DNA of 64,000 bases from Coprococcus eutactus (GTDB lineage Bacteria; Bacillota; Clostridia; Lachnospirales; Lachnospiraceae), in assembly GCF_025149915.1 (NCBI RefSeq), contig NZ_CP102278.1, positions 496,001 to 560,000 on the forward strand, in the 5' to 3' direction. Numbering within the stretch: the stretch's first letter is position 1; each line of letters starts with the position of its first letter. The notes under the pieces were generated by a model that saw nothing but the letters and a program-made list of their open reading frames with translations, did no database searches and was not told the DNA's origin. Below, piece by piece: positions 9,750 through 16,775 of the stretch. The position numbers were made by a program, and so were the translations under genes.

Positions 9750-10451
9750 ATCTATTTTTTGGGGGGTGTGCCTTTTTGTCTGTTTAAACTATGGTTTCTT
9801 TTTTTATAATGAATTTTGTATGAAGACATTATCATATGTCGTAGGATGCATAATAATAGTTAAAGGAATAGGGAATACGAAGATTGGAAAGGATACGGCC
9901 TTATTTATTAGGGGGGGGTATGGTCTTTCAGACTTAATAAACCCGCTTCTAAGCTAAGAGTGGGTGAAAAGGTTCAGATTATGCATCCAGAATGCGTATC
10001 TCTTGGAAATGGGTGTGATATTGCTCAAAATGTTGTTTTTGCACCTTTAAAAGAGCACCATGGGAAAAAATACCCTTCTAGGATTATAGTTGGGGATGGC
10101 GTGCATTTTGGACCATTCGACCGAATAGCCTCGATGGAAGAAGTACGGATTGATGATAATGTGCTTTTTGCTGCATTCGTGCATGTAACTGACCATTCGC
10201 ATCAATATCAAGATATCAATACACCAGTAACAATGCAAGGAGTTTTTTCTAAAGGCCCTGTCCATATAAAGGAAGGCGCATGGTTAGCATTTGGGTGTCA
10301 TATTCTATCGGGTGTAACTATTGGAAAACACTCTGTTGTGGCTGCTAATGCAGTAGTAACAAAAGATGTTCCAGACTATACAGTCGTTGCAGGCAACCCA
10401 GCAAGAGTAATTAGTCACTATAATTTTGACACACAACGATGGGAAAAGTGA
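9730..10451 (+). CDS. Hexapeptide-repeat acyltransferase, frameshifted at a poly-G tract
   Basis: Two consecutive open frames make one left-handed beta-helix O-acetyltransferase. The 5' part (9730-9957, GTG-rich N terminus with a hydrophobic segment, then GNTKIGKDTALFIRGG) runs into a G8 tract at 9911-9918 and stops at 9957. The 3' part is open from 9912 to 10451 in another frame and carries the hexapeptide repeats, HVTDHSHQY, HIKEGAWLAFGCHILSGVTIG and the VVAGNPARVI ending. Nine or six G would join them into about 240 residues. Either the gene is phase-OFF or the base count is a sequencing error. The ATG has a GGGAGG site. Confidence 0.85.
9911..9918 (+). repeat. Homopolymer G8 tract (candidate phase-variation tract)
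   Basis: Eight consecutive G inside the acetyltransferase gene in an AT-rich region. The reading frames on either side are offset by one base, so tract length sets whether the full protein is made. A second, shorter G6 run lies in the same gene at 9761-9766. Confidence 0.8.
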
Positions 10452-10457
10452 TTTGAC

Positions 10458-11873
10458 ATGAATAAAAATAAAGAACTAGTAAAAAATACTGCGATAATTT
10501 CAATTGGAAAAATATGCACTCAATTTTTGAGTTTTCTTCTGTTGCCATTATATACGTCACTTTTAACAACAAAGGATTATGGTACAGTTGATCTTATTAC
10601 AACTTATCAGCAATTGTTAGGGTATATTGTTTTTTTCCAAATTGAACAAGCGGTATTTAGATTTCTGATTGATGTTCGGAACGATAAAGACAAATATCGT
10701 CAGAAGAAAATTATATCGAGTGTTGTTGCTTTTGCAATATTTCAGACAGTAGTATTATGTATTATTCTATTTGTGATATCAACCTTTATTAGATTTAATT
10801 ATCTCAGAGAATTATGCTTGTATTGTGTTGCTACAGTGTATTCTGGATTAATGCTTCAAGTAGTACGCGGTCTTGGAAAGAATTCGTTGTATGCGTTAGG
10901 AAGTTTTATTTCGGCAGCATGTACGATATTCTTCAACATAGTTTTTCTGGTAGCGTTCAATTTCGGTGCAGAGGGAATGCTTTATTCTTTTATATTGGGA
11001 AATCTTATATGTTCCATGTTTCTGTTTATAAAGGCTAAAGTATATTGTTATATCGATTTGAGATGTTTTTCCAAACAAAGTGTAAAGGAGTGTTTGAAAT
11101 ATTCGTTACCGCTTGTTCCGAATGCCCTATCTTGGTGGATTATGGGGGCATCAGATCGAACTATCGTATCATATATAATGGGAACGGCTGCAAATGGATT
11201 ACTTTCGGTTTCACACAAATTTTCATCAGCGTACACAACATTTTATACAGTATTTAATTTATCGTGGACAGAATCAGCATCTCTTCATTTTCATGATGAG
11301 GATCATGAAATCTTTTTTGAGAGTGTTATTTCAAAGGTATATAGGCTGTTTTCAGCAGCATGTCTTGGCATTATTGCATTAATGCCATTGGTATTTCCAA
11401 TTCTTATTAATGCAAATTATAGTGATGCATATTATCAGATACCGATTTATATGGTTGCGGCATTGTTCAATGTAATTCAAGGATTGTATAGTGTTATCTA
11501 TGTTGCGTTAAAGAAGACAAAGGAAATTGCAAAAACAACGGTTGTTTCAGCTTTAATCAATATTGCAGTGAACTTGCTGTTAATAAATTATATAGGACTA
11601 TATGCGGCTACTATATCAAGTTTAGTGGCATATGCGGTAAATTGCGTTTGGAGATATATTGATTTAAAGAAATATATGAATGTTCCATTAAGTAAAAAAC
11701 TGATATTCTCTACATTGGTTATGCTTATAATTGTATGTGTTCCATATTATCTCAAACTTTTTATTGGTCAGTGTATTGGCTTATTACTTGTTATTTTGTA
11801 TGCCGCGTATATTAATCGAGATATTCTTTTAGTTGTACTTAGGTCTCCCAAAGACTTTAAAAGAATGATGTGA
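10458..11873 (+). CDS. Polysaccharide flippase (Wzx-like, MATE/MOP superfamily)
   Basis: 471 residues, about 12-14 membrane segments, opening with KNTAIISIGKICTQFLSFLLLPLYT, typical of oligosaccharide flippases. KYSLPLVPNALSWWIMGASDRTI is the usual centre-of-protein signature. It presumably moves undecaprenyl-linked repeat units across the membrane, supplying the Wzy-like polymerase at 7393. The ATG at 10458 is 6 bases after the acetyltransferase stop. Confidence 0.9.
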   Translation: MNKNKELVKNTAIISIGKICTQFLSFLLLPLYTSLLTTKDYGTVDLITTYQQLLGYIVFFQIEQAVFRFLIDVRNDKDKYRQKKIISSVVAFAIFQTVVLCIILFVISTFIRFNYLRELCLYCVATVYSGLMLQVVRGLGKNSLYALGSFISAACTIFFNIVFLVAFNFGAEGMLYSFILGNLICSMFLFIKAKVYCYIDLRCFSKQSVKECLKYSLPLVPNALSWWIMGASDRTIVSYIMGTAANGLLSVSHKFSSAYTTFYTVFNLSWTESASLHFHDEDHEIFFESVISKVYRLFSAACLGIIALMPLVFPILINANYSDAYYQIPIYMVAALFNVIQGLYSVIYVALKKTKEIAKTTVVSALINIAVNLLLINYIGLYAATISSLVAYAVNCVWRYIDLKKYMNVPLSKKLIFSTLVMLIIVCVPYYLKLFIGQCIGLLLVILYAAYINRDILLVVLRSPKDFKRMM

Positions 11874-11950
11874 TAGATACATATGAAGCATAAATCAAAT
11901 AATGATGCATGTGAGAGTTGACGAATAGTAAGAAAGGGATAGAATCTTGA

Positions 11951-12022
11951 GAGCAGAGCAGAGCAGAGCAGAGCAGAGCAGAGCAGAGCAGAGCAGAGCA
12001 GAGCAGAGCAGAGCAGAGCAGA
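11951..12022 (+). repeat. Pentanucleotide tandem repeat (GAGCA)14 plus partial GA
   Basis: Fourteen perfect GAGCA units from 11951 to 12020, then GA. No + frame through the repeat contains a stop; it encodes repeating RAEQS. A TTG at 11947 follows AAAGGGA at 11934-11939. Counting bases, 13 or 16 units put this TTG in frame with the downstream acyltransferase (TTG plus 22 codons, then DNIDILK), while 14 units end at a TGA at 12037-12039 and 15 end at a TAA just after the repeat. Confidence 0.92.
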
Positions 12023-12035
12023 TAATATTGACATT

Positions 12036-12992
12036 TTGAAAGCAATATGCGCTTTCTTAATTGTTTGTATTCATGTTCCGTTTCCGGGAAGAGTCGGTGC
12101 ATATTTTACGGCATTGACCAGAATAGCAGTTCCTGTTTTCTTTATGATTACAGGATACTTTTATTCAGATACCGTTGCACGGCATAAGGAAAAACAGCAA
12201 ATAGAAAAGATATTTTACTTGATTGTAGAAGCAAATATACTTTTCTTTATCTGGAATATTGCACTCAATGTCCTCAGAAGGGAGAACATAGTAGCCTATA
12301 TTCGGTCTATTTTTACTGGTAAAAACATAATTGAGTTTTTAGCTTTGAATGAATCACCATTGGCAGGGCATCTTTGGTATCTAGGAGCAATTCTTTATGT
12401 GCTGGTGATTGTTTTGCTGATGGACGAGTTCAATTGTAGAAAGATTCTGTGCTGTTTAACTCTGGTTTTGCTCATTGTAGACTTGGTGTTCGGAAAGTAT
12501 TCACTGCTCATTTTCCATCGGGAGTTTCCGTACATACTGGTTAGAAATTTCCTTTGTGTAGGAATACCATATTTCTGCATTGGAAATCTTATCAGAGAAA
12601 AACGGTACTCTGAAAAATGGAATAAAAAAGTACTACAGATATTGATTGTTGCTTTTGCGATAACTACCCTTGCAGAGAGATTTGCTTTGGTGAATGCTGG
12701 CTTGAATGCAACAAGAGATCATTATATCAGCACGACGTTCTTGGCAATCTGCCTCTTTGTCTATATTCTCAAGAGTAATTGGCATAATAAGGGTTTGGCT
12801 ATGATTGGAAGAAAGTATTCCACATGGTTATACATTATTCATCCGATTTTTATTACGGTCTTTTCAACAGTAGTTGGTAAACTCGGATTGAAATCAATTT
12901 ACAGATATGTTGCGCCAATTGTGGTTTATTGTGCAACGCTTGTATTCCTTATCATTCTACAGAAAGTCAAGATTGCTATGAAAAGCAAATAA
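12036..12992 (+). CDS. Acyltransferase-3 family membrane protein, phase-variable 5' end
   Basis: Integral membrane O-acyltransferase (Acyltransferase_3/OafA-WecH type), about 8-10 membrane helices, presumed to acetylate sugars of the surface glycan. Homology starts upstream of the TTG at 12036, since DNIDILKAICAFLIVCIHVPFPG begins at 12021 directly after the GAGCA repeat. Other features are FFMITGYFYSD, GHLWYLGAILYVL and the C-terminal YSTWLYIIHPIF. In this window the frame runs back only to a TAG at 11940-11942 and contains no usual start, so the gene reads as OFF; 13 or 16 repeat units would give about 346 residues from TTG 11947 (at 13). Confidence 0.85.
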   Translation: MKAICAFLIVCIHVPFPGRVGAYFTALTRIAVPVFFMITGYFYSDTVARHKEKQQIEKIFYLIVEANILFFIWNIALNVLRRENIVAYIRSIFTGKNIIEFLALNESPLAGHLWYLGAILYVLVIVLLMDEFNCRKILCCLTLVLLIVDLVFGKYSLLIFHREFPYILVRNFLCVGIPYFCIGNLIREKRYSEKWNKKVLQILIVAFAITTLAERFALVNAGLNATRDHYISTTFLAICLFVYILKSNWHNKGLAMIGRKYSTWLYIIHPIFITVFSTVVGKLGLKSIYRYVAPIVVYCATLVFLIILQKVKIAMKSK

Positions 12993-13011
12993 TACACAGG
13001 AGGAACAGCTT

Positions 13012-13977
13012 ATGGTGGATTTGATAGATACAATAGTATATGCAGGAAGGATAAAAGACAAATCTGCCTTGATGAGTAGTTCTTCTGGCGGCGCATTTAC
13101 TGCACTTTCTGACTTTTTCTTGAAAAATGACAATGCAGTGGTGGCAGCAATCTATAACTATGAGAATCATATGACTGAATTTCAGATGATTCTGGATGAA
13201 AAGCAACGTGAAAGAGCAAAGGGTTCAAAATATATGCAGAGCAAGCCTGGTTATATTTATCGGGAAGCCTATCGCTGGCTGATGGAAAACCCAAAGAAAG
13301 AATTGCTCTTTGTTGGTATGGGATGCCAGTCTGATGGATTTCGGAAGTTTACCGAAATAAAAGGAATCCGTGACCGAGTGTACATTGTAGATATTATCTG
13401 TCATGGATCGCCAAGTCCAAAGCTGTGGAAAGAATATGCGGAATCCATTCAGAGGAAAGATGGCAAGATAACATATCTCACATTCAAAGATAAGCGTAAT
13501 GGATGGAAATCTCCAACAGCTTATGTGAAAGTCAACGGAGCAGAGAAGCCGATTAAAGATTACGTTAAGGTGTTTTATAATCGGTGTGCGTTGCGACCGT
13601 CTTGCTATGAATGTCCTTATGCTACCACAGAAAGAAAAACAGATATGACCATTGGCGACTTCTGGCATATTGAAGCGACGATTCCAGACTTCTATGACCC
13701 TAACGGCAACTCGTTATTCTTGATTCATACAAAGCGTGGAGAAGAACTGTTTGAAAAGATTAAGGGCGACATGGATTATAGATTGAGTAACACAACACAA
13801 TGTTGGCAGGCAAATCTTGAAGCACCGACCAAGAAATCTGAACAAAGAGAAGAGTTCTGGAGCGATTACCAAAAGAAAGGAATTGATTTCGTGATGAAGA
13901 AATATGGAACAGTTCCAATGAAAACAAGAATAAAGAATAAACTCCTCAAAATAATTGGGGGGGTACGAACTAAGTAA
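13012..13977 (+). CDS. FrhB-like F420 hydrogenase/dehydrogenase beta-subunit C-terminal protein
   Basis: 321 residues, starting at an ATG after AGGAGG. It has the FrhB core without the N-terminal ferredoxin: SSSGGAFTALSDFF, KGSKYMQSKPG, VGMGCQSDGF, VDIICHGSPSPKLW and the cysteine motif RPSCYECPYA followed by DMTIGDFW. It ends in a G7 run (13957-13963) that would change only the last few residues. Similar to the genes at 2635 and 14017. The exact reaction is unknown; a redox role linked to glycan modification is inference. Confidence 0.85.
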   Translation: MVDLIDTIVYAGRIKDKSALMSSSSGGAFTALSDFFLKNDNAVVAAIYNYENHMTEFQMILDEKQRERAKGSKYMQSKPGYIYREAYRWLMENPKKELLFVGMGCQSDGFRKFTEIKGIRDRVYIVDIICHGSPSPKLWKEYAESIQRKDGKITYLTFKDKRNGWKSPTAYVKVNGAEKPIKDYVKVFYNRCALRPSCYECPYATTERKTDMTIGDFWHIEATIPDFYDPNGNSLFLIHTKRGEELFEKIKGDMDYRLSNTTQCWQANLEAPTKKSEQREEFWSDYQKKGIDFVMKKYGTVPMKTRIKNKLLKIIGGVRTK

Positions 13978-14016
13978 CCTTAATTATGTTGATTACTCCG
14001 AAAGGAGGGCAGCATA

Positions 14017-15009
14017 ATGAACTGGAAGCAGCCTAAAGTATATGCAGTAAAACATAAAGACGAAGCAACAAGAGCGGCTTCCAGATTTGGGGGGATTTTT
14101 ACGGCCCTGTCAGATCAAGTATTGTCCAACGGTGGTGTGGTCTATGGATGTGTTTTGACAGATGATTTTGATGCCGTATATATTCGCGCCGATAATGCGG
14201 AAGAACGCAATAGAATGCGAGGTTCAAAATATATCCAGAGTAAGCTGGGAAATACATTCAAAAATGTGAAGGCAGACCTTGATGCGCGGAGAAGTGTACT
14301 TTTCTCTGGCACTTCCTGCCAGGTGGCGGGACTGAAAAAATACCTTGGAAAAGAGTATGATGACCTGTTCTGTGTGGATATTGTTTGTCACGGAGTACCA
14401 AGCAAAAAAGTATGGAACGCATATTTGCGCTGGCAAGAGCAGAAAAATCATTCTAAAGTTGCAGGTGTGAATTTCCGTAATAAGAGAGAGTTTGGTTGGC
14501 GTGACCATGTGGAAACGCTTTATTTTGAAAATGGAAAGTCTACAAGCAGCCGGGTATTCAAAGATCTCTTCTATGGACATACAGTATTACGGCCCAGTTG
14601 CTATGAATGCCCTTATAAGTCTGTGATGCATCCCGGTGATATTACAATTGCGGACTACTGGGGCATCGAAAAAGCAGCTCCTGAATTTGATGATAACAAA
14701 GGTGTTTCGCTGGTGCTGGTAAATAATGAAGCTGGTGAAAAGGCTTTTGAAAAAGTAAAAGAGAGATTGATCTGGAAGCAGACAAAGCTGGAAGATAGTT
14801 TGCAGCCGCCTCTTAAAGCTCCATTTCCGAAACCGGAAAATAGAAATCAGTTTTGGAGTGACTTTGAAAAAAAGTCATTTGAGTATGTTGCCAAGAAATA
14901 CGGTGGCATTGGGTTCAAGAATGATGCTAAATCATTTTTGAGAAAGATAAAGAGAAAAATCAAAAAGTTGGTGGTAAAAGGTGGAAAGAGAAATACCAGT
15001 ACTATATAA
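14017..15009 (+). CDS. FrhB-like F420 hydrogenase/dehydrogenase beta-subunit C-terminal protein
   Basis: 330 residues, ATG after AAAGGAGGG. FrhB core without ferredoxin: ASRFGGIFTALSDQ, RGSKYIQSKLG, FSGTSCQVAGLKKYLG, VDIVCHGVPSKKVW, RPSCYECPYKS and ITIADYWGIEKAAPEF. The conserved GG of the first motif is encoded by a G6 run at 14089-14094. The C terminus is basic. The 3' end overlaps a separate small ferredoxin gene, so fusion domains seen at 2635 are split here. Confidence 0.87.
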   Translation: MNWKQPKVYAVKHKDEATRAASRFGGIFTALSDQVLSNGGVVYGCVLTDDFDAVYIRADNAEERNRMRGSKYIQSKLGNTFKNVKADLDARRSVLFSGTSCQVAGLKKYLGKEYDDLFCVDIVCHGVPSKKVWNAYLRWQEQKNHSKVAGVNFRNKREFGWRDHVETLYFENGKSTSSRVFKDLFYGHTVLRPSCYECPYKSVMHPGDITIADYWGIEKAAPEFDDNKGVSLVLVNNEAGEKAFEKVKERLIWKQTKLEDSLQPPLKAPFPKPENRNQFWSDFEKKSFEYVAKKYGGIGFKNDAKSFLRKIKRKIKKLVVKGGKRNTSTI

Positions 15010-15184
15010 AAGAAAAGAGGAATGCTGCGGATGTACAGCCTGTTATGCTATTTGTCCGAAAGAAGCTATTTCTATGGTCGAGGACGAAGAAGGCTTTGAA
15101 TATCCAAAGATAAATGAAAACAAATGCGTGCGGTGCTACCAGTGCATTAAGGTATGTCCGATAAAAGCAGCACGAGCACAGTAA
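14981..15184 (+). CDS. 2x[4Fe-4S] ferredoxin
   Basis: 67 residues, GTG start, overlapping the FrhB-like gene by 29 bases. It has two classical clusters, CCGCTACYAICP and CVRCYQCIKVCP, and aligns along its length with the N-terminal ferredoxin domain of the fusion protein at 2635 (shared PKxAIxMxEDxEGFxYP pattern). It is the likely electron-transfer partner of the FrhB-like proteins at 13012 and 14017. Confidence 0.88.
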   Translation: MEREIPVLYKRKEECCGCTACYAICPKEAISMVEDEEGFEYPKINENKCVRCYQCIKVCPIKAARAQ

Positions 15185-15305
15185 GGAGAAATTAATAGGG
15201 AACGAGAACTCCATGTGCTACTATTATCGCATGGCTTATGAGGTTGTTGTGCGCATTGCTCCGTGGATGGTTGGTAAGAAAAGATGAGCTAACAGAAAGA
15301 GGTGA

Positions 15306-15818
15306 TTGGTAATCAAGTGGTACATAAAATCAATAATTCAAGATTTCAGACAACCCGTGTCATACTTGATTCCAGCCGTCATCTTCAGTGGATGCATTGT
15401 ATTTGCTGTTAGCTGGTTATGTGGAAAGAAGAGTACAATAAGACATAAAATTCCATTTACCTTTTTCTTAGCGTATTTTCTCGTTATTTTTCGCATAGCC
15501 TTCTTATGCAGGAAACCTGGGAGTAGAAAGGCTATCAGCTTGGTTTTATTTGAAACATGGGGACAATCTTTTCATATGCACGCTATGTTTGTTGAAAATA
15601 TTATTATGTTTATTCCGTTTGGTGTGATGCTACCGATACTGTTCAGAAAATTTAGAAATGGATGGCTATGTGTGCTGGCTGGATTTATTTGCTCTTGTAG
15701 CATCGAGATAGTGCAGCATATTACTCAAATAGGATATTTACAATTGGATGATGTAGTGACAAACACAACGGGTACGCTGTTGGGATGGCTGGCTTGGAAA
15801 GTGAACAGAAAAATATGA
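15306..15818 (+). CDS. VanZ-like membrane protein
   Basis: About 170 residues with four hydrophobic segments. The VanZ-like pattern is visible: RKPGSRKAISLVLFETWG, FVENIIMFIPFGVMLP, IEIVQHITQIGYLQLDDVVTNTTGTLLGW. The TTG at 15306 is the first start in frame, close behind AGAGGTGA. It shares the same motifs with the protein at 31135. VanZ-like proteins have loosely defined roles in envelope stress and glycopeptide tolerance. A 24-codon ORF at 15213-15287 upstream is unrecognised and may be a gene remnant. Confidence 0.8.
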   Translation: MVIKWYIKSIIQDFRQPVSYLIPAVIFSGCIVFAVSWLCGKKSTIRHKIPFTFFLAYFLVIFRIAFLCRKPGSRKAISLVLFETWGQSFHMHAMFVENIIMFIPFGVMLPILFRKFRNGWLCVLAGFICSCSIEIVQHITQIGYLQLDDVVTNTTGTLLGWLAWKVNRKI

Positions 15819-15841
15819 ACGCGATGGTACTTAATTGCCGA

Positions 15842-15892
15842 TGCATTAAGGTGTGTCCGATAAAAGTAGCACGAGCACAGTAAGGAGAGATT
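15842..15892 (+). pseudogene. Duplicated 3' end of the ferredoxin gene
   Basis: The sequence from TGCATTAAGG to the ferredoxin stop and past it repeats 15141-15191 with about three mismatches in 51 bases. It encodes only the last cysteine cluster tail (CIKVCPIKVARAQ). It leads directly into a truncated nucleotidyltransferase start, so the ancestral order was probably ferredoxin then nucleotidyltransferase. Confidence 0.75.
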
Positions 15893-15994
15893 ATGAACAC
15901 AACATTACTTATCATGGCGGCCGGAATCGGCAGCCGATTTGGAACAGGAATAAAACAGTTGGAGCCGGTCGATGATGCTAACCAGGTGAGCTAG
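15893..15994 (+). pseudogene. 5' fragment of a sugar nucleotidyltransferase
   Basis: 33 codons (MNTTLLIMAAGIGSRFGTGI and KQLEPVDDA) ending at TAG 15992-15994. They match the N terminus of the intact gene at 16776 at the protein level, with many silent differences, so this is a diverged homologue and not a fresh duplication. The break falls at the GCTAGAGGTGCCAGGTACAA junction sequence. Confidence 0.8.
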
Positions 15995-16014
15995 AGGTGC
16001 CAGGTACAAGTGAA
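15990..16014 (+). repeat. Junction repeat, copy 1
   Basis: GCTAGAGGTGCCAGGTACAA then GTGAA. It closely matches 16582-16607 in the same orientation. It sits exactly at the break between the nucleotidyltransferase and nitroreductase fragments. Confidence 0.65.
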
Positions 16015-16426
16015 TCCATCTGCATGTAACCGTCAGGGATGGAAAACGTATATCATACAAGACAAAGACATGCTTGAAAAAGTATTGAAGAACCAGAATG
16101 GCAATCGGGGATTTGGACAAGAATTTGATAAACTCCTTCTCGTGGTCGGAGATCTAAGATGCTTTAACCGGGATCGAGAAGTATTCCAAGTTTATATTGA
16201 TGGTGGAATGTACGCGATGCGCGTGTTGGATAGCTTGTACTATGAAAAGATAGCGAGTGTACCGTTAAGTGCATCTTTGACAAAAGAACAGGAAGAAAAT
16301 GTAAGAAGACTTCTGAAAATTGATCCTGCGGAAGTCTTGATTATGTTTATTGGCATCGGAAATTATCCGGATGAATGTCAAACAACAAAATCGGAAAGGA
16401 AACCGGCAGATTATACTATCGTATAA
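15995..16426 (+). pseudogene. Nitroreductase family protein, 5'-truncated
   Basis: The frame is open from after 15994 and carries the C-terminal part of a flavin nitroreductase-like protein: PSACNRQGWK, NRGFGQEFDKLLLVV, VYIDGGMYAMRVLDSLYY, then a substrate-loop region and IMFIGIGNYPDE. The N-terminal third (usual SxRxF region) is missing. A GTG at 16010 could restart translation of about 138 residues, but a functional enzyme is unlikely. Nitroreductase-like genes often accompany FrhB-like genes in such loci. Confidence 0.72.
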
Positions 16427-16447
16427 TAGTGTAGAGGGTAATATAAA

Positions 16448-16607
16448 ATGAGAGCAAGGACAAAAAGAAATTCAAATATTGAGATTATTAAGCTCATAGC
16501 TGTTTTTCTCATTATATTGTCTTCTGCGCTCCCTTATGGTGCAACATATCGGGGGGAGACTGTTTATGTGAATCTAAAACTGCTAAGAGGTGTCAGGTGC
16601 AAGTGAA
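16448..16607 (+). pseudogene. 5' fragment of an acyltransferase-3 type gene
   Basis: An ATG at 16448 opens a frame with RNSNIEIIKLIAVFLIILSS, the N-terminal first-helix pattern of acyltransferase-3 proteins. It breaks off at about 16580 where the GAGGTGTCAGGTGCAAGTGAA junction sequence begins. It contains a G6 run at about 16549-16554. Too short to function. Confidence 0.6.
16582..16607 (+). repeat. Junction repeat, copy 2
   Basis: GCTAAGAGGTGTCAGGTGCA then AGTGAA, the same sequence as 15990-16014 with a few differences. It ends the acyltransferase fragment. The roughly 150 bases that follow, up to the nucleotidyltransferase, show no gene. Confidence 0.65.
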
Positions 16608-16775
16608 CATTCTGTGAATAATGCTAAGCTAAGTTTCATGCGTATATATTTTTTTATATGCCAGTGCTGTACTAAAACAATTGGGGCAGTTGCGATAGTA
16701 ACAAATAGTATATATCATTATTTGAGTTTATTTGTAGATAAATAAACTTATTACTTACTAATGAGGAGAAAACAG

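Noticed and set aside
11768..12102. Two minus-strand ORFs rich in LCSAL repeats
   Set aside because: They are the reverse reading of the GAGCA tandem repeat plus flanking coding sequence; any frame through it is open, and neither has a ribosome site or family pattern.
16010..16426. Small protein first considered as Cas2-like because of size
   Set aside because: Its motifs (PSACNRQ, NRGFG, IAIGNYPDE-like end) fit the C terminus of a nitroreductase; no CRISPR repeats or cas genes are near.
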